Below are positions 5,712-6,457 of a stretch of DNA of 6,457 nt, one piece after another; the first letter of the stretch is position 1; the number at the start of each line of letters is the position of its first letter. The notes beneath the pieces are model-generated. The model was not told the DNA's origin. It made no database searches and saw only the letters and a list, made by a program, of their open reading frames with translations. The position numbers were made by a program, and so were the translations under genes. Source of the DNA: Solirubrobacterales bacterium. Its GTDB lineage: Bacteria; Actinomycetota; Thermoleophilia; Solirubrobacterales; Solirubrobacteraceae. The DNA lies in the NCBI GenBank assembly GCA_025963955.1, contig JAOPZU010000628.1:1-6457 (forward strand), in the 5' to 3' direction.

Positions 5712-6457
5712 ATGGCGACTCAGGTCGGCATCAAGGAGCTGCTGGAATCCGGAGTGCACTTCGGACACCAGACGCGCCGTTGGAACCCCAAGATGCGCCG
5801 CTTCATCCACGGTGAGCGTGGCGGCATCTACATCATCGACCTCCTGAAGGCGCAGGCGCTCCTCGCGCAGGCCCAGGAGTTCGCGCTGCAGACCGCCCAC
5901 CGCGGCGGCACGATCCTCTTCGTCGGCACCAAGAAGCAGGCGCGCGACGGCATCAAGGAGATGGCGGAGGCCTGCGGGCAGCCGTACATCAACCACCGCT
6001 GGCTCGGCGGCCTGCTGACGAACTTCCAGACGATCCAGAACCGGATCAAGCGCCTGCACGACCTCGAGCGCTGGGAGGAGGCCGGGCAGCTCGCCCTGCT
6101 GCCGACCCGTGAGCGCATGGCGGCCCAGGCCGACCTGGTCAAGCTCCGCAACAACCTCGGTGGGGTCAAGAACATGACCCGGCCGCCGGACGCGATCTTC
6201 ATCATCGACCTGAAGACCGAGGCCATCGGCGTGCAGGAGGCCAAGCGCCTGCGCATCCCGATCATCGGCCTCGTCGACACGAACTGCGATCCGGACGGGA
6301 TCGACTACATCATCCCGGGCAACGACGACGCGATCCGCGCGTGCAACGTCATCACGAAGGAGATCGCGGACTGCGTCGCCGAGGGTCGCGGGGCGTTCGT
6401 GCAGGCCGTGCAGGAGCGTCAGGCCCGCGATGCCGCCGTCGCAGCCGAGCGCGCAGC
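5712..6457 (+). CDS. rpsB: 30S ribosomal protein S2, 3'-truncated by window end
   Basis: The frame starts at ATG 5712 after GAAGGAG and stays open to the last base, giving 248 residues without a stop. Seen: GVHFGHQTRRWNPKM (14-28), GGIYIIDLLKAQ (37-48), TILFVGTKKQA (67-77), INHRWLGGLLTNFQTI (93-108), LGGVKNMTRPPDAIFIID (149-166), IPIIGLVDTNCDPD (182-195) and IPGNDDAIRA (201-210). These are canonical S2 segments across the whole Rossmann-like fold and coiled-coil insertion. S2 is assembled late onto the 30S subunit near S1 and the anti-Shine-Dalgarno region. Residues from about 226 onwards enter an Ala/Glu/Arg-rich C-terminal extension, whose end is outside the window. In most bacteria tsf follows rpsB; that cannot be checked here. 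Codon choice is like that of its neighbours. Confidence 0.98.
   Translation, partial: MATQVGIKELLESGVHFGHQTRRWNPKMRRFIHGERGGIYIIDLLKAQALLAQAQEFALQTAHRGGTILFVGTKKQARDGIKEMAEACGQPYINHRWLGGLLTNFQTIQNRIKRLHDLERWEEAGQLALLPTRERMAAQADLVKLRNNLGGVKNMTRPPDAIFIIDLKTEAIGVQEAKRLRIPIIGLVDTNCDPDGIDYIIPGNDDAIRACNVITKEIADCVAEGRGAFVQAVQERQARDAAVAAERA

Noticed and set aside
4502..5713. Long minus-strand open frame (403 codons) across the lspA end, rluD and the rpsB leader
   Set aside because: Low-complexity Arg/Gly/Ala translation with no family motifs, lying antisense to a well-supported gene; typical of GC-rich DNA with a strong third-position bias.
5579..5815. Small plus-strand open frame in the rpsB leader, possible leader peptide
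   Set aside because: It runs past the rpsB start in another frame, has no Shine-Dalgarno and is Arg/Pro-rich without hydrophobic or regulatory features; the Shine-Dalgarno of rpsB is read inside it as coding sequence.

Overview
This window is a compact, entirely plus-strand run of housekeeping genes from a very GC-rich bacterium. The strong G/C bias at third codon positions, the set of cell-division neighbours (pgeF, yggS, sepF, yggT) and the TANNNT -10 boxes sitting just upstream of start codons all point to Actinobacteria. The style of the proteins (for example the LSMGTSQDY variant in YggS) suggests the Thermoleophilia/Solirubrobacterales branch, but that finer placement is an inference from memory and not proven here.

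Layout: (1) the 3' part of a class II CCA-adding enzyme/poly(A) polymerase family gene (1-990, cut by the window edge), overlapping by four bases with (2) pgeF, a peptidoglycan-editing laccase-domain protein (987-1763), which overlaps (3) yggS, a PLP-binding homeostasis protein (1751-2395). After a 56-base gap with a promoter-like site comes (4) sepF (2452-2994). A second short gap holds a hairpin and a -10 box placed for leaderless expression of (5) a divergent proC-like reductase (3051-3791). This is followed almost without gaps by (6) yggT (3794-4099), (7) lspA (4120-4632) and (8) an RluD-type pseudouridine synthase (4610-5521). A 190-base intergenic region with a promoter-like site and a structured leader precedes (9) rpsB (5712 to the window end, cut off at the 3' side).

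How they fit together: pgeF, yggS, sepF, yggT, lspA and rluD are the usual neighbours found downstream of ftsZ in Gram-positive bacteria. Here ftsZ, divIVA and ileS are missing from their usual places, proC sits between sepF and yggT (recalling the yggS-proC-yggT order of some proteobacteria), and the block runs directly into the translation gene rpsB. Probable transcription units are cca-like/pgeF/yggS, sepF, proC/yggT/lspA/rluD, and rpsB with whatever follows it. The breaks are inferred from gaps and promoter-like sites only.

I see no mobile elements, CRISPR arrays, tRNA or rRNA genes, phage genes or defence genes. No undescribed system is evident. The points worth a second look are the altered core motifs of the ProC-like protein, the leaderless-type starts of sepF and proC, a Cys-rich motif in PgeF, and the rpsB leader with two mutually exclusive hairpins.
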